Assembly: GCA_022059125.1 (NCBI GenBank)
Contig: JAEUWY010000005.1
Coordinates: forward strand, 5,394,001 to 5,458,000
DNA: 64,000 bases
Direction of reading: 5' to 3'
Origin: Corynespora cassiicola
Lineage: Eukaryota > Ascomycota > Dothideomycetes > Pleosporales > Corynesporascaceae
Shown here: positions 1 through 9,464 of the stretch, piece after piece
How positions within the stretch are numbered: the first letter of the stretch is position 1
How the letters are laid out: each line of letters opens with the position of its first letter
Notes under the pieces: model-generated
Told to the model about the DNA's origin: nothing
Seen by the model: only the letters and a program-made list of their open reading frames with translations
Databases searched by the model: none
Program-made: the position numbers and the translations under genes

Positions 1-131
1 TCGAAGACTCTCGCCGGTTCCCTAGTCGTGTGAGCTTTATCAAGCTAAAATTTCACTTTACATACGTGAACCTTGCCAACGCCTTTGCGAATGGCGTCGC
101 CAATGCCGCTACCAGTGTGGGTGCCCGTCAT
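1..131 (-). CDS. Small conserved fungal protein, 5' end only (runs off left edge)
   Basis: An ATG at 131 opens a 22-codon first exon (66-131) rich in Gly and Thr (MTGTHTGSGIGDAIRKG...). A GTATGT donor at 65 follows. An acceptor AG at 22-23 continues the frame as GTGESLR to the window edge, so the coding sequence is truncated by the window and not by mutation. A TTAAATA element lies about 130 bp upstream on the same strand. The Gly-rich amphipathic start resembles small fungal proteins of unknown role that often run GxGExxRG. That resemblance is weak and no function is assigned. The neighbouring aldolase is on the same strand, upstream. Confidence 0.55.
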
Positions 132-583
132 GTTGTACTTGTAGAGAGGTAGGTAGGGATGTCTAGGATTAAGAAAACCGGAGTATGGAAAATTGAATCG
201 CAGGGTATACGCTAGGATTTGGGGAGAAGGTTTGACGAGAAGTGGATCAGGGAAACCAGAGTATTTAAGCCCAGACGGATGCCGGCTGTGTATGGGTGGT
301 AGGAGCAGTATGTATGCGTGACGTCATGTCTGCACATAGTATCTCATCTTGGACAAAGAGATCACTGTCAAATCGGAGGGAAGGTAAAGTTAGGCATACA
401 CTACTGACACGCTTACGGAACCATCATACGTCACGTACTTGCAAGAAAAATTGGGCTATCATTTCATTTCCTACATCATATGGCATGCAATACCGCAAAG
501 CACCGCCGTGCCTTAGCAGGCCCAAAACCATTCCTTTTCATCTCCCCAGATGCGCCGTGATTCATGAACAAAGACGTGATTAT
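132..583. other. Intergenic: 5' region of left-edge gene and 3' region of aldolase
   Basis: I see no coding exon here. The part next to 131 is the presumed promoter and leader of the truncated minus-strand gene. The part next to 584 is the 3' end of the aldolase gene. Confidence 0.5.
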
Positions 584-1949
584 TTACAACTTGCCGGCAG
601 CGTAAAAGTCGTCGAGGGCAATCCTGATGCGGTCGCGCATCGTCTCCTCACCCTTGCGGACCCAGACACGGGGGTCGTAGTACTTCTTGTTGGGCTTGTC
701 CTCGCCGTCGGGGTTGCCGACCTGGGTCTTGAGGTAACCGATCTTGTCCTGGACGTAGTCACGGATACCGGTGAGGTAGGCCCACTGCATGTCGGTGTCG
801 AGGTTGACCTTGACGACACCGTACGAGATGGCTTCCCTGAAGTCGTCGACGCTGGAGCCGGAGCCACCGTGGAAGACGAGGAAGACGGGCTTATCGTCGC
901 TGCTGCCAGTCTTCTCCTTGACGTAAGCCTGGTGCTTCTGGAGAAGCTTGGGCTGGAGCTTGACATTGCCAGGCTTGTAGACACCGTGAACGTTGCCGAA
1001 GCCAGCGGCAATGGAGAAGTTCTTGGAAACGGGGGCAAGAGCCTGGTAGATGGCGTAAATGTCCTCGGGCTGGGTGTACAGCGAGTTGTTGTCGACATCC
1101 TCGTTGTTGACACCGTCCTCCTCACCACCAGTGATACCGATTTCCATCTCGATGAAGCCGTTGACCTTGGCGAAGCGCTCGAGGTACTTCTTGGTGGTCT
1201 CAATGTTCCAGTCGACAGGCTCCTCGCTCAGGTCAATCATGTGGGAGGAGAAAAGGGGCTCGCCGTGCAGCTTGAAGTAGGCCTCATCGGCATCGAGCAT
1301 GCCATCGAGCCATGGCAACAGCTTCTTGGCGCAGTGGTCGGTGTGGAGGACGACGGGGATGCCGTAGGCGGGAGCAATGGAGCGGATGTAGTGGGCGGCG
1401 GCAACGGCACCGGCCACGGACGCAGCCTGGGTGTCGGCGGGGTTCTTGACGCCCTTTCCGGCAAAGTAGGCAGCACCACTGGGACGCGTCAGAGAGAGCA
1501 ATTGGGGTCGGGGGGTTTCACAGTTCGGCGGATTACTCACCCCTGGGAGGTCTGGAGGATGATGGGGCTCTTTGCGTCGCGGGCAGCCTCGAGGGAGGCG
1601 ACGACGGTAGAGGACGAGGTCACGTTGCTGGAGCAGAGGTCAGAACAGGGCGGGAGACGGGGGCAGCAATTGACCTACATGGCAGGAATGGCGAAGCCCT
1701 CAGCCTGCGCTGTTTTCTGTTAGCGGGGCATTGCGAGCGGGGGGCTCGAGCTACACACCGGCCTTGAAGAGCCTGGACGAGTCAGCGTGATTCGGATTAC
1801 GGACATGCCTTCAATGGAGCAAAACTCACTTGTGAACATCTTCGCCGACGATGACGCCGGATTTGCGCTGCGGGTCTGTTAGCGTGGAGGGGCAGGAGAG
1901 ATGGGCCAGGGAGCGAGGGGCATACGGAGAGAACGTCCTGGACACCCAT
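584..1949 (-). CDS. FBA1: Fructose-bisphosphate aldolase, class II
   Basis: This is the glycolytic zinc-dependent aldolase that cleaves fructose-1,6-bisphosphate to glyceraldehyde-3-phosphate and dihydroxyacetone phosphate in the cytosol. Six exons read by eye (1926-1949, 1830-1867, 1759-1772, 1679-1709, 1541-1627, 584-1478) join in frame to 362 aa, close to the usual 359-361 aa of fungal enzymes. The start MGVQDVLS and the next exon (RKSGVIVGEDVHK) match the conserved N-terminus. Visible family motifs are HTDHCAKK with the zinc-binding His, EMEIGITGGEEDGVNNE, FHGGSGSS and VNLDTDMQWAYL. Five introns are packed into the first 60 codons, and exon 3 is only 14 nt. Dense 5' introns are common in highly expressed fungal genes. 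No odd residues were noticed. Confidence 0.97.
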
Positions 1950-2626
1950 TGCGAATTGATCGAGGTTGGTAGTTGCAGATTCTGAGGGAGAAGAAAGTAG
2001 TCAGTCGAGGCGGCTGAGAGCGGGCGGGCGGGCGGTTTATAAAGGCGTGCTAGGGCTAGGGGGGTGGGATGTGTTGAGGATGGGAAGAGGCGTGACGTGA
2101 GGGAGCGGGGCGCCGTGTTGCAGCGCCCCCCACCTGACGCCGAGGGCAGTCGATTGCATGCCACCAAGGGCGGCCAAAAGCAGCCAAAAGCAGCCAGAAA
2201 ATTGCGCAGTGCTCACCTGAAGCGGCCGGAAGCAAATCAGAGGCGGTTGGGGAGCTGGGTGACGCGGGATGGGCGCCATATAAGCGGACTGCCTCTGCAG
2301 GGCGGGCCACCAGCAGCTCAAGCGCGGCCGTGAAGTCATTCACAGGCTTGTCCGAGTCTCTCCGGAGATGCGCCTGAGGGCCTCGAATTACCGAGCCATG
2401 GGATGTTTACAGCATTGCTTCACAAAAGCCCCACCAATCAAACGCTGATGACCGCAGTGTGCGTCTCGTCCCATTTTTCCGAATCGCCTCATTCGGCTTC
2501 TATGTGTTTGTACAGCTATTTTTTACACTGGCCGCCCTGCGCCCGGGCTCCACCCACGCTGCCTCTGCTTGGCGCGAGGGGAGCCCGCTGCCCGCCGGCC
2601 GGTCTGGCTCCTAGATTATACAAGTC
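1950..2626. other. Intergenic: aldolase promoter and 3' flank of bL9m gene
   Basis: The half nearest 1950 is the aldolase promoter, with the TATA-like box and a GC-rich stretch further up. The half nearest 2627 is the downstream flank of the ribosomal protein gene. No exon was recognised; short frames on both strands lack any family motif. Confidence 0.5.
2036..2043 (-). promoter_or_regulatory. TATA-like box of the aldolase gene
   Basis: TTTATAAA on the minus strand lies about 90 bp upstream of the aldolase ATG at 1949, a usual distance for a fungal core promoter once a short leader is allowed. This is motif-based inference only. Confidence 0.45.
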
Positions 2627-3531
2627 CTACTGCTCTCTCGCCCGCACCCGCACCTGTCGCGTGAGCGGCGCCTCCGCTCCGGGCACCTGGATCTCTACCC
2701 GGAAATTGCCCATCCTCTTCACGCGCGAGCTGTCGTCCTCGTCGTGGCCCGTCACAAACTTGATATCGTTCTCCGACAACACCACGCGCGCCGCCTCGTC
2801 GTTGTGCGCCAGGGCCGACTTGATGGTGCTGGCAATGTCCGCCGTCGACACGGACCCGTAGATGGCATTGGCCGACTGCTTGGGCTTGCTGGCCATGGCC
2901 GCCGCCGTGAGGATATCGGCCGCGTTGGACGCGCCGTAGCGCGGGCTGTCACCTGCGTTCTCCTGCTCAATGGCCTGGCGCGCAAACTCGATGGTGCGGG
3001 GGACGAAGGTGTTGATGAGCTCCATGGACCGTTCAGGCTGGCACTGTCAGCAATTGGGCTTGTAAACTATCGTGTACGAGGCATACGCTGAGCATCTCAA
3101 TCTCAATGGGCCGGACATAGGGCTTGGCCTGCTCGCGGGCCGCCTCTGCGTCGTCAAACTCCTCCAGGCCCGACTGGACGCCAAAGTTGAAGTCGCGGGA
3201 CATGTCGACGCCGTCGGCCTTGAGCTGCTTGAGCTGCTTCTTGGGCACGTAGTCAGCCACGCGGGCTGGGAACCATCGGTTGCGCATCAGGGCTGGGTTG
3301 ATGGGGATGTAGGAGCCTGCGAGGTCAGCATAGTCGACCCAGTGCAATCGAGAAATGCCCACCTGCACGCCCAAACCGGGGCACGTCGTGCCGCAGCTGG
3401 ACGACGACGTTGCGCTCTGCCTCCCTAGCGGCCTTGGACAGCGCCCGCGTCTGCGTCTGGCGGCCCGCGTCCAGCCCCAGGCGGGCCACGCGGCGGACGC
3501 ACGATGAACACTGTGGCAGCAGCGAAGCCAT
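2627..3531 (-). CDS. MRPL50: Mitochondrial large-subunit ribosomal protein bL9m
   Basis: This is a structural protein of the mitochondrial 54S subunit, homologous to bacterial L9. Three exons (3363-3531, 3087-3316, 2627-3037) join in frame to 269 aa. The N-terminus (MASLLPQCSSCVRRVARLG) is Arg-rich with no acidic residues, like a mitochondrial presequence. The L9 signature follows across the first splice: VVVQLRHDVPRFGRAG joined to SYIPINPALMRNRWFPARVA, then YVPKKQLKQLK. The C-terminal half has the short beta-rich segment ending in FRVEIQVPG, typical of fungal members, which are longer than bacterial L9. It is divergent from the ubiquitin protease at 3968 across a 436 bp shared promoter region. 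Confidence 0.9.
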
Positions 3532-3967
3532 TGAGTCGGTGGGTGGTGTCGTCGATGTAGGGTGGTGTCGTCGCCGTCGATGTCGTCGTCGGCCAATGCA
3601 ATGCACGTCGTCGTCGGCGGAGCAGATTTGGCGAAGCTTGCGACTCGGCTGCGGAAACAAATGTGCCCGCTCCGTATCGGCTTTTGGCGCTTGGCCCTGC
3701 CCGCCCTCAAACAACGATTCCTGGCTGACGGCTCGCTGCCGCCGCCTCCTGCCATATCCTTCCGGGGAAGCCAAACAATGGCGAGCTGTCCAGCTTCACT
3801 TTTAGTCTCGCTCTGCATATTGTCTCTGCCACCGCCCTCGCCCGCTCCTGCACTGCCATAGCCCCCCGGCACGAATTGCGGAACCCACGGGAAAGCCGAG
3901 AAGACGACGAGCAGACCAGCAGGCCAGTAGCCCGGCAGACCTCCGCAACCTCTTCTCCGCCTCCGCA
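3532..3967. promoter_or_regulatory. Divergent promoter region, bL9m / ubiquitin protease
   Basis: 436 bp separate two divergent start codons. The stretch contains GTC/GTCGTC-rich low-complexity DNA around 3546-3615 and no convincing TATA box, as in many housekeeping bidirectional promoters. No exon was recognised. Confidence 0.5.
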
Positions 3968-5731
3968 ATGCCCGAAAAGCCCCTCACCATCGCGACCTAT
4001 GCCGCCGGGGCCTCACTCGCCGCCATCACCCTCGTCTACGTCTTTGGCCCGACCTTCCTGCTCGACGACGAGGCTGCGGGCTCGTCCTCGTCCAAGAAGA
4101 AGGGCGTCGTCGGCCTGAGCAATGCTGCCAACGACTGCTTCATAAACTCGATCCTGCAAGCCCTCGCCGGCCTGCCCGACCTGCGCATATATTTAATTCG
4201 CGAAATCCACCGCCGCAAACTCGACGGCCCCGACGTCTACAATGTCGACCCGGACCTCGGTCAAGAAGGCGGGCCGGTAAAGCCGTGGAAACTGGAGGGG
4301 TTGCAGCAGGGTCATGTCACGCTGGCTCTCAAGGAGGTCTTGGACAAGCTCAACGAGCGCCCCATCTACCGCAAGGTCATTTCGCCTCAGCCCTTTATCC
4401 GGGCCCTGGAGCTCGCCTTTGGCACCCGCATTAGCCGCCAGCAGCAGGACGCCCAAGAGTTTCTGCAGATTGTAACTGAGAGACTGTGTGACGAGTATCA
4501 CGCAGGCACCAAGGCAAGACGGCGGGCGCAAAAGGGAGATGTTGCAGACGGCGCAGACACGGCCGCGACGCAAGAAATTGTCCAGCAGCTGGGCGAGACC
4601 GAAGGCCAGGGCGACGCCCATGCGGCGGAGGAGAATGACGAAGAGGGCTTCCCATTTGAAGGCAAGATGGAGTCGCAAATTGAGTGTCTCACGTGCGGCT
4701 TCAAGCCCAAGCCGACAGTCTCGACCTTTGTCACACTGACCTTGAATGTGCCCCAAAAGTCGTCGACCACGCTGAATTCTTGCTTCGACGGCATCTTCAA
4801 GGTCGAACACATTGACGATTTTCGATGTGAATACTGCCGCCTGCAACACGCTATTGAGACCAAGACAAAGGAACTGACACGGACGACGACGCAGCAGGCC
4901 AAAGACCAACTAGAGTCAGACATGGCGAAGCTCCGCCGTGCGCTCGAGGAGGATCCGGAAAAGGCTCCAGAGGACGTGGAGATGCCCGACCCAGGCACCG
5001 CACCCAAGCGCCGTATTGCCCGCCACATGTACATTTCGTCGTTCCCCAAGGTGCTCGCGGTCCACCTCTCGCGGTCCATGTTTGCCGTGGGTAGCGTGTC
5101 GACTAAGAATTTGGCCAAGGTAGCCTTTCCTGAGTCGCTTCCCTTGGGTGGGTTGTTGAACCGGAAGAATTATCGGTTGTTGGGCATGGTGACCCACAAG
5201 GGCAGCCACAACAGTGGACACTACGAATCGTTTCGCCGTCAAGTGCAGCCAATACCGTACTCGACTCCCCATTCTTTTGGCGCAGAGGGTGTGTATAGCA
5301 TACAGGGTAGTCCGAATCCGTCGGCCGTGCAGAGCCCGCGCATATCCACTTCGAACCTCACCAATTTGAACGAAAGAGCCTCACCGCTGTCCTCGACGCC
5401 GGCATTGGACTCGCCCTCTGTGCGGTCGCTTTCCTCGCAGTCGTCCATGGCATCGAGAGGGCCAGCGCCGACCTCGGCCCCCCGCGAGGACGATAGCAAG
5501 TCAATAGCATCGCCCAAGCCAAAGAGTTTGCGCTCGCTCAAGGCAAAGGCGTCTTCAACCATGGCGGACGCCAATCCATTAAAACGTAAGCCGAAGCGGC
5601 CGAGTAACCGCTGGTGGCGCATCAGTGACGACAAGATCAAAGACAGTAAGACGAGCGAGGTTCTCGGCATGCAAAAGGAGGTGTATCTCTTGTTTTACGA
5701 ATTAGATAGAGACGTGACGGCCGTTAGATAG
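3968..5731 (+). CDS. Membrane-anchored ubiquitin-specific protease (UBP16/USP30-like)
   Basis: This is a cysteine protease of the C19 (USP) family that removes ubiquitin from substrates. A single exon encodes 587 aa. Residues about 8-30 are hydrophobic (YAAGASLAAITLVYVFGPTF), giving an N-terminal anchor as in yeast Ubp16 and animal USP30 of the mitochondrial outer membrane. The Cys box GLSNAANDCFINSILQAL has the nucleophile at Cys57, and the NDC variant replaces the usual NTC. A CLTCG ... CEYC pair forms the zinc-finger part of the fingers domain. The His box HKGSHNSGHYESF is present and the domain closes with YLLFYELD. A Ser/Pro-rich insertion lies between the His box and the end. The mitochondrial assignment is inferred from the anchor and relatives. 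Confidence 0.9.
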   Translation: MPEKPLTIATYAAGASLAAITLVYVFGPTFLLDDEAAGSSSSKKKGVVGLSNAANDCFINSILQALAGLPDLRIYLIREIHRRKLDGPDVYNVDPDLGQEGGPVKPWKLEGLQQGHVTLALKEVLDKLNERPIYRKVISPQPFIRALELAFGTRISRQQQDAQEFLQIVTERLCDEYHAGTKARRRAQKGDVADGADTAATQEIVQQLGETEGQGDAHAAEENDEEGFPFEGKMESQIECLTCGFKPKPTVSTFVTLTLNVPQKSSTTLNSCFDGIFKVEHIDDFRCEYCRLQHAIETKTKELTRTTTQQAKDQLESDMAKLRRALEEDPEKAPEDVEMPDPGTAPKRRIARHMYISSFPKVLAVHLSRSMFAVGSVSTKNLAKVAFPESLPLGGLLNRKNYRLLGMVTHKGSHNSGHYESFRRQVQPIPYSTPHSFGAEGVYSIQGSPNPSAVQSPRISTSNLTNLNERASPLSSTPALDSPSVRSLSSQSSMASRGPAPTSAPREDDSKSIASPKPKSLRSLKAKASSTMADANPLKRKPKRPSNRWWRISDDKIKDSKTSEVLGMQKEVYLLFYELDRDVTAVR

Positions 5732-6220
5732 ACGCGTAGCGCCGCATAAAACGCAGAGAAAAACGAGTCATAGATGCATTTGGAGTAGTATAGCATGGCG
5801 GTTCCAGTAGTTTCTTTGTAGCATTCGTTTGGCGACGCGATAGATATCCAGGATGGTTGTTTTGGACGTGGAGTTGCTGTACATACATAGTATTAGGTGG
5901 TTGTGGTTGTAGTAGTCGCCTCTGTATTTATCATCATTCGTCTCATTGGCTGGACGTGTCCAACCCCACATGGAGCTTCCCTACATGACCGTGGTGACCA
6001 CCTTCTGCATCCGCGGAGAGAGATAAGCTGCAGCTCACTGCAGCGCGGGGAGATTAGAAGACAAACTCACAGCACACATTGATCAAGCTTTTGCAGTCCC
6101 CACACGACAAGCCCCAACTACTAGTCCATACATTGCTCTTACGCATTACACTTTGTCCATAGCAGCAGCAGCAGCAGCAGCACCACCACCACCAGGTACT
6201 CACCTAACAGCTCGCCCGTC
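5732..6220. other. Intergenic with trinucleotide repeat
   Basis: This is the 3' flank of the protease followed by the promoter and leader of the dehydrogenase. An (AGC)n-(CAC)n run at about 6161-6195 sits 25 bp before the dehydrogenase ATG, so it is probably in the 5' UTR. No exon was recognised. Confidence 0.5.
6161..6195. repeat. AGC/CAC trinucleotide microsatellite
   Basis: About seven AGC units run directly into four to five CAC units just upstream of the start codon at 6221. This is a simple sequence repeat and its length is likely to vary between strains. Confidence 0.85.
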
Positions 6221-8172
6221 ATGGCCACCAACCCAGAGGACATGCCCTTCCTGCACCCCCACCCAAAACAGCACTTCCCCTCTCCACCCCGCGTCCTCAT
6301 CATCGGCGCCGGCTCCCGAGGCCACGCCTACGCCTCGGCCCTCCTCGCCTCGACAAACTGCCCCATTGCCGCCATCGCAGAGCCCATCGCCTACAAGCGC
6401 GCGGAATTCGGGCGCAAGTTCATATGGGGCGAGGGCGGGGAGGCGGGTCCGGGCCAGGCGTTTGCAGATTGGAGGGAGTGGGTGGGGTACGAGGAGGCGA
6501 GGAGGAAGGAAGGCGGCAGCAGGGAAGAGGGGGTGAGTGCGGTGTTTGTGTGCGTTTTGGATGAGTTGCATGAAGAGGTTTTGGTGGGGATTGCGGGGTT
6601 GGGGGTGCATGTTTGTGTGGAGAAGCCGTTGAGTGTGAGGTTGGGGAGTTGTTTGAATATTTATCGGGCGTTGGGGGGTGTGGAGAAGAGGGCCAATGGA
6701 GAGGTGAATGGGACGGCGAACGGCGCGGCAAACGGGGAGGCGAAGAGGAAAGAGACCGTGTTCGGGATTTGCCATGTCTTGAGGTATTCGCCACATAACA
6801 TGATGTTGAGACATTTAGTACTGGAGAAAGCAGTGGTGGGAGACGTTTTGAGTGTAGAACATGTGGAGCCGGTACGTCTTCTGTCTGTTTAAGAGTGATA
6901 TGCTGATATTTTTTCTAGGTTGGGTGGTGGCACTTTTCTCACAGCTACGTCAGGTACGTACTTTTTTTACTCTCACGCAAGCCGTTTTCAAAGAGTTGGG
7001 ATAGGGAGATGAAAGTCAGTCATGACTTTTTATGAATTGCACAACGCAAGACCATGAGGAACGGATGGCCCAGGCAAATGAAATCGGCAAAGAATCCTGT
7101 TGTCCATAGGGTTTGAGAGGGTAGAGAAAACGGCCAGTGTCAGTCATGGCCGCCCGAGAAGATTTGAGGACCACAGCTCTGACAGAACTCTACTTTCCGT
7201 ACTGACGTCAACAGGGGCAACTGGAGAAAGGAATCCCGGACCGCACCATCACTCCTCACCAAGTCCTGCCATGACATTGACTTTCTCATGTGGCTGCTGT
7301 GCTCACCCATAGACAATAACAAGCCGCCCCATCTCCCGTCTCTAGTCACATCCACTGGATCTAGGAAATTCTTCCGAAAAGAAAGAAAACCTAGGGCGGC
7401 TGGAAATGCCACCAACTGTCTTTCTTGTCCTCACGAACAAGACTGCAGCTATAGCGCAAAGAAGATCTACCTCGAAAGACACCTTCGAAACGGCAACACT
7501 GACTGGCCGGTCAAGATTGTCAACCCAGAGATTGAGGAGGTCTACAAGACGGTCGGCAAGGAAGCGGCCGAGAAGCAGCTGCTTGAGGACCTTGGCCAAG
7601 ACTACTCTGCCGACACACCCACCAGCAAGGTGGAAGCGCGGCCGTGGTTTGGACGGTGCGTGTGGGAGGCTGACAATGACGTGTGCGACGACCAGTGCGT
7701 GACCATCACCTGGGACGACGACCCCCTTCCAGGTGACGACGGACGCCCAGAGTTACAAGGCCGTGGCGCAAAGACAGCGCAGTTCCACATGGTGGCATTC
7801 ACCGAAGCGATCTGCCAGCGTCGTGGCAGGATCTATGGAACGGGAGGGGAGATTGAGTACGACAGTGAGACAATCAAGGTGCATGACTTTGCGACTGGGC
7901 GCACGACAGTCCATCGCCCTCATCTCGCTGGAGGCGGGCACGGGGGTGGCGATGAGGGGCTTGCGAGACAGTTTGTGATGGCAGTCGAGGCGGTTGACAG
8001 TCAAGGCATGAAGGCGGCTGAAGCCCAGCGCAAATTTCTCGGATGCGACCTGGATGAGGCATTCAGGAGCCATGCCATGGTCTTTGCAGCAGAGGATGCG
8101 CGGACGCAGCGTCAGGTGGTCGACTGGAAGAGGTGGTGGAGTGAGCAGGTGGAGCACGAGCTGGGCGCGTAG
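6221..8172 (+). CDS. Gfo/Idh/MocA-family NAD(P)-dependent dehydrogenase
   Basis: Predicted sugar- or polyol-type oxidoreductase. Exons 6221-6871, 6919-6953 and 7215-8172 join in frame to about 547 aa. The N-terminal Rossmann fold shows PRVLIIGAGSRGHAYASAL (GAGxRG dinucleotide motif). VCVEKPLSV is the EKP motif with the catalytic-region Lys. After the splices come VGWWHFSHSYVRGNWRKE and LLTKSCHDIDFLMWL, the typical C-terminal substrate-domain motifs (H-D). A CLSCPHEQDC segment with clustered Cys follows. A low-complexity NGTANGAANGEA stretch at about residues 165-175 looks like a surface loop expansion. The middle exon is 35 nt and the second intron is long (about 260 nt) for this locus. The substrate cannot be read from the sequence. 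Confidence 0.85.
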
Positions 8173-9464
8173 ACGCCGCATGAGGTAATTAGCGGCACGC
8201 CATTTGAGGGCTATTAGCGGACATTTGCGCCGAGAAGGGATATTTTTGGAGCTGCTGTTCTTTATTAATCAAACCTAATATCACCCGATCGGGCTCCCGG
8301 GCGCTTAATTGACTTTTTGCCTGGCTCTTAGCAGGCTTTTGGCAGGCCCTTTTTTGCAGGCCTCTGCTGGCCATGTCTGGGAGTGACACATGGCCCGCGT
8401 GAGGCTCTACGGGAGCGACCAGCGCTATTTCTCCGGGCGCAACGGCGGCGCTTGGGAATGCAACATCCGGTGAGGGTCGAGATGAAAAGGAAATGAGAGA
8501 AACTCGGTGAGGCAGCGCCCTAGACCCTGTCCCGCTCACCGACAACAACGCGTCGAGCGCGACCGAGGATGCGGGATTTCTCGAGCGTGTTATGGTCGCG
8601 ATGGAGGTGCTCGCCAGGTGTGAGTCACTGAAAAAGATGGGCATGCTACAGCAGGCTACATGCAGCTACATGGGCGACGGGCTTGGGAAACGAAACTACG
8701 GGCAGCCGTGGGCCAATCGACGGCGCGGGGCGTGTATAACCCCCGGCCAATGACTCTTACCGGCCCACGTTGCCGGGACTAGACGCAGGCGCCAGCACCA
8801 CCTCTACACCGTCTTCTACCGCCGACCTTCTGCCAGCATACCGCCCGTACGAGCTGCCGTCCCACGGCATGGTGCTGTTCGCGTCCCGGTTTCACCTTTG
8901 CCAACCGCCCCGGATGCAGCGCCTCGCCGTTCGCGTCCGTTTTTGGACGTCTGCTCTGCCCTCTCTGCCACTCACAGCGCCCGCTGCCCTCCCGCCCGCT
9001 CGCAGCCCTCGCTGCAGCGCACAGAATAGCCCTAGCCGTGGCAGCCCTGCCGGCCCTGTCTTGCTCCCGCGCTCCCACGTACTCGCCCACGCCTGGTGTT
9101 TCAGGCGCTTCTTGAGGCTCGCGGCAGTAGAGCATACCGCCCGAAAAGTCTCTGCGCAAATGCAGACCGCCTGAACTGCTCCACCCCCCCGGTCGCTGGG
9201 CCTCGATCAATCGTGTTTCAGATTGTTTTAGCGCCTTTTCGCGACTATGCGAGCGCCGTGGAGCCACTGGTTCTCGTGTCTTGGGGCCGCTGTCCATAAG
9301 TATCAACACTTCGCCGCACAACAGCCTCTCGTCCACACTTCACGGTCTTTAATCTGCACTGCCTCCGACTCTCTTCTTTGCACTCGCAATCTTTCGGAGC
9401 TGGCCTCCCCTAATACTATTCTAATTTCACTCCTTGTGCATACCATTCGCCCTTCTCTCCCAAA
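8173..9464. other. Long intergenic region, GC- and pyrimidine-rich towards 9465
   Basis: 1.3 kb without a recognised gene. The portion from about 9170 to 9464 is rich in C and T, as in long 5' leaders of strongly expressed fungal genes, so I take it as leader and promoter for the gene at 9465. Frames at 8189-8644 (minus) and 8770-9174 (plus) have no family motif and biased composition. Confidence 0.45.

Noticed and set aside
296..1723. 475-codon open frame on the plus strand across the aldolase gene
   Set aside because: It lies antisense to a well-supported aldolase, runs through its introns, and its Val/Leu/Gly/Asp-rich translation is what third-position GC bias produces opposite coding DNA.
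8189..9336. Several 130-185 codon frames in the GC-rich intergenic region
   Set aside because: Biased Arg/Ala/Ser/Pro composition with frames on both strands. They are better explained as promoter and leader of the gene at 9465.
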